From the NCBI GenBank assembly GCA_026225155.1, contig JAMFSG010000361.1:1-5142 (forward strand): a DNA stretch of 5,142 nt, in the 5' to 3' direction. Positions 4,391 through 5,142 of the stretch are shown here, piece by piece; position 1 is the stretch's first letter, and every line of letters begins with the position of its first letter. Both the position numbers and the translations under genes were made by a program. The DNA comes from Verrucomicrobiota bacterium. Its GTDB lineage: Bacteria > Verrucomicrobiota > Verrucomicrobiia > Limisphaerales > UBA11358. The notes beneath the pieces were generated by a model that was not told the DNA's origin, made no database searches, and saw nothing but the letters and a program-made list of their open reading frames with translations.

Positions 4391-5142
4391 ACGGCGGCCA
4401 GATCCTCCTCAATTTCTTTCGCGGCTTTTGATTCGGCGGAAATCGCCGGCGGCAAGGGCAACGGACTTTTGCGTTTGAATTTTTTCAGGTCAATCTTTTC
4501 GCTCACGAGCTTGCGCACAATGACCTGCTGTTTCTCAACATTTTGATTGGCATCCATGACGACGAAATCAAATTCAGCCGTCATTGAGATGTATTGTTCC
4601 AAAATGCGGCCTTGAAAAATGCGGAAACTTTCATACGGATCGGTCGAGAGGCGCAAATCCATGCCGGCTTCAAAAAATTTTAATTTCGGGCGGCCTTCCA
4701 AAATCCGGTTCAGCGAAACTTCGAGATCCGTCTTAAAAAACATCGTCAAATCCGGTTGCGCGGCGAAACCGTAAAGGCCGCGCACCCATTCCGGCGGACA
4801 ACCGCGCGTCACGTCGCGCGCAAACGCGGTGAACGCATAGCGATCGCACAATACGATGTAACCCGCGCGCAAGAGCGGCAACAAATGACGTTCGTAACGG
4901 TCGGCGAAATCGGTCGCGTGGATCAAACTGAAGGTTGTCGGCGTGAGCAGTTCGCGTTTTTTGCCTTTGCTGGTCGCGGATTTGACGAGCGAAGACGAAT
5001 TCCATTCGCTGAAATAGACTTTGATGCCCTCGGCTTCGAGCCAGCGTTTGAGCAGATAAATTTGAGTGGATTTGCCCGAGCCGTCGAGACCTTCGACCGC
5101 GATGAGGCGTCCGGGATAATTCAGTTCCGCAAAAGTTTTCAT
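4387..5142 (-). CDS. Thymidylate-kinase-like P-loop kinase, intact Walker A
   Basis: The protein has 251 residues, with its ATG at the last base of the window, so the start fits but the promoter and any ribosome binding site lie outside. GRLIAVEGLDGSGKST (11-26) is a canonical thymidylate-kinase P-loop with K24. DRY (100-102) in 'LCDRYAFTAFARDVTRG' and 'QPDLTMFF' (129-136) resemble the eukaryote-like Tmk 'DRYAFSG...PDLVLFL' pattern. FFEAGMDLRLS (156-166) and 'ESFRIFQ' (171-177) follow and are shared with the downstream paralogue. D78 occupies the place of the thymine-contacting Arg. A Lys/Pro-rich then acidic tail (about 215-251) is absent from the neighbour. It probably phosphorylates a nucleoside monophosphate or similar small substrate in the cytoplasm; whether this is dTMP is uncertain, so tmk is not assigned. 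It forms a two-gene coupled unit with the gene at 3677-4390. Confidence 0.85.
   Translation of the reverse strand: MKTFAELNYPGRLIAVEGLDGSGKSTQIYLLKRWLEAEGIKVYFSEWNSSSLVKSATSKGKKRELLTPTTFSLIHATDFADRYERHLLPLLRAGYIVLCDRYAFTAFARDVTRGCPPEWVRGLYGFAAQPDLTMFFKTDLEVSLNRILEGRPKLKFFEAGMDLRLSTDPYESFRIFQGRILEQYISMTAEFDFVVMDANQNVEKQQVIVRKLVSEKIDLKKFKRKSPLPLPPAISAESKAAKEIEEDLAAV
4404..4409 (-). promoter_or_regulatory. Shine-Dalgarno-like AGGAGG before the second kinase gene
   Basis: On the minus strand AGGAGG lies 13 bases before ATG 4390, inside the end of the upstream kinase gene (Glu-Glu codons). The spacing is longer than ideal, so it may be incidental. Together with the ATGA overlap it favours start 4390. 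Confidence 0.4.

Overview
This is a compact bacterial chromosomal window of fairly high GC, apart from one AT-richer patch around 250-920. Two things suggest a Verrucomicrobia-type organism (Pedosphaera/Limisphaerales-like): intergenic repeats of the 'cacagatgaa / acgcagag' kind, and small proteins that resemble ones I associate with that group. The taxonomic call is inference from recall, not a search result.

Layout. Positions 1-136 (minus) hold the first 45 codons of a UvrD/AddA-type superfamily 1 helicase. Positions 151-232 carry a degenerate tandem repeat. Positions 253-780 (minus) encode a two-helix membrane protein with a YcxB-like C-terminal domain. After an AT-rich divergent gap comes a plus-strand cluster of five genes: radC (923-1633), a small protein resembling the dimerisation helices of a histidine kinase (1668-1973), an ECF sigma factor (1992-2567), a small single-pass membrane protein that is the likely anti-sigma factor (2613-2921), and a membrane-anchored periplasmic protein with two LTxxQ motifs of the Spy/CpxP/CnrX type (2918-3442). 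A long imperfect palindrome built from short tandem units fills the convergent gap (3519-3671). Two overlapping minus-strand paralogues of thymidylate-kinase-like P-loop proteins follow (5142 to 4387, then 4390 to 3677).

How the genes work together. The sigma, single-pass membrane protein and LTxxQ protein have the composition of a CnrYXH-type surface-signalling module: a sigma factor, an inner-membrane inhibitor and a periplasmic sensor. The last two genes are translationally coupled through a GTGA overlap. The sensor candidate lacks the His/Met ligand set expected of a metal sensor, so its signal is unknown. The kinase pair is coupled through an ATGA overlap. The upstream partner has an intact P-loop, while the downstream partner has Arg in place of the P-loop Lys. 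Both have Asp where thymidylate kinases normally have the thymine-reading Arg. This suggests a duplicated, diverged pair that may act as a heteromer and may not phosphorylate dTMP.

The most noteworthy points are the sigma/membrane/LTxxQ module with its stand-alone histidine-kinase-like helix pair, the diverged kinase pair, and the palindromic repeat. In a plus-strand transcript the repeat's inner 26-base arms would pair completely if G-U pairs are allowed.
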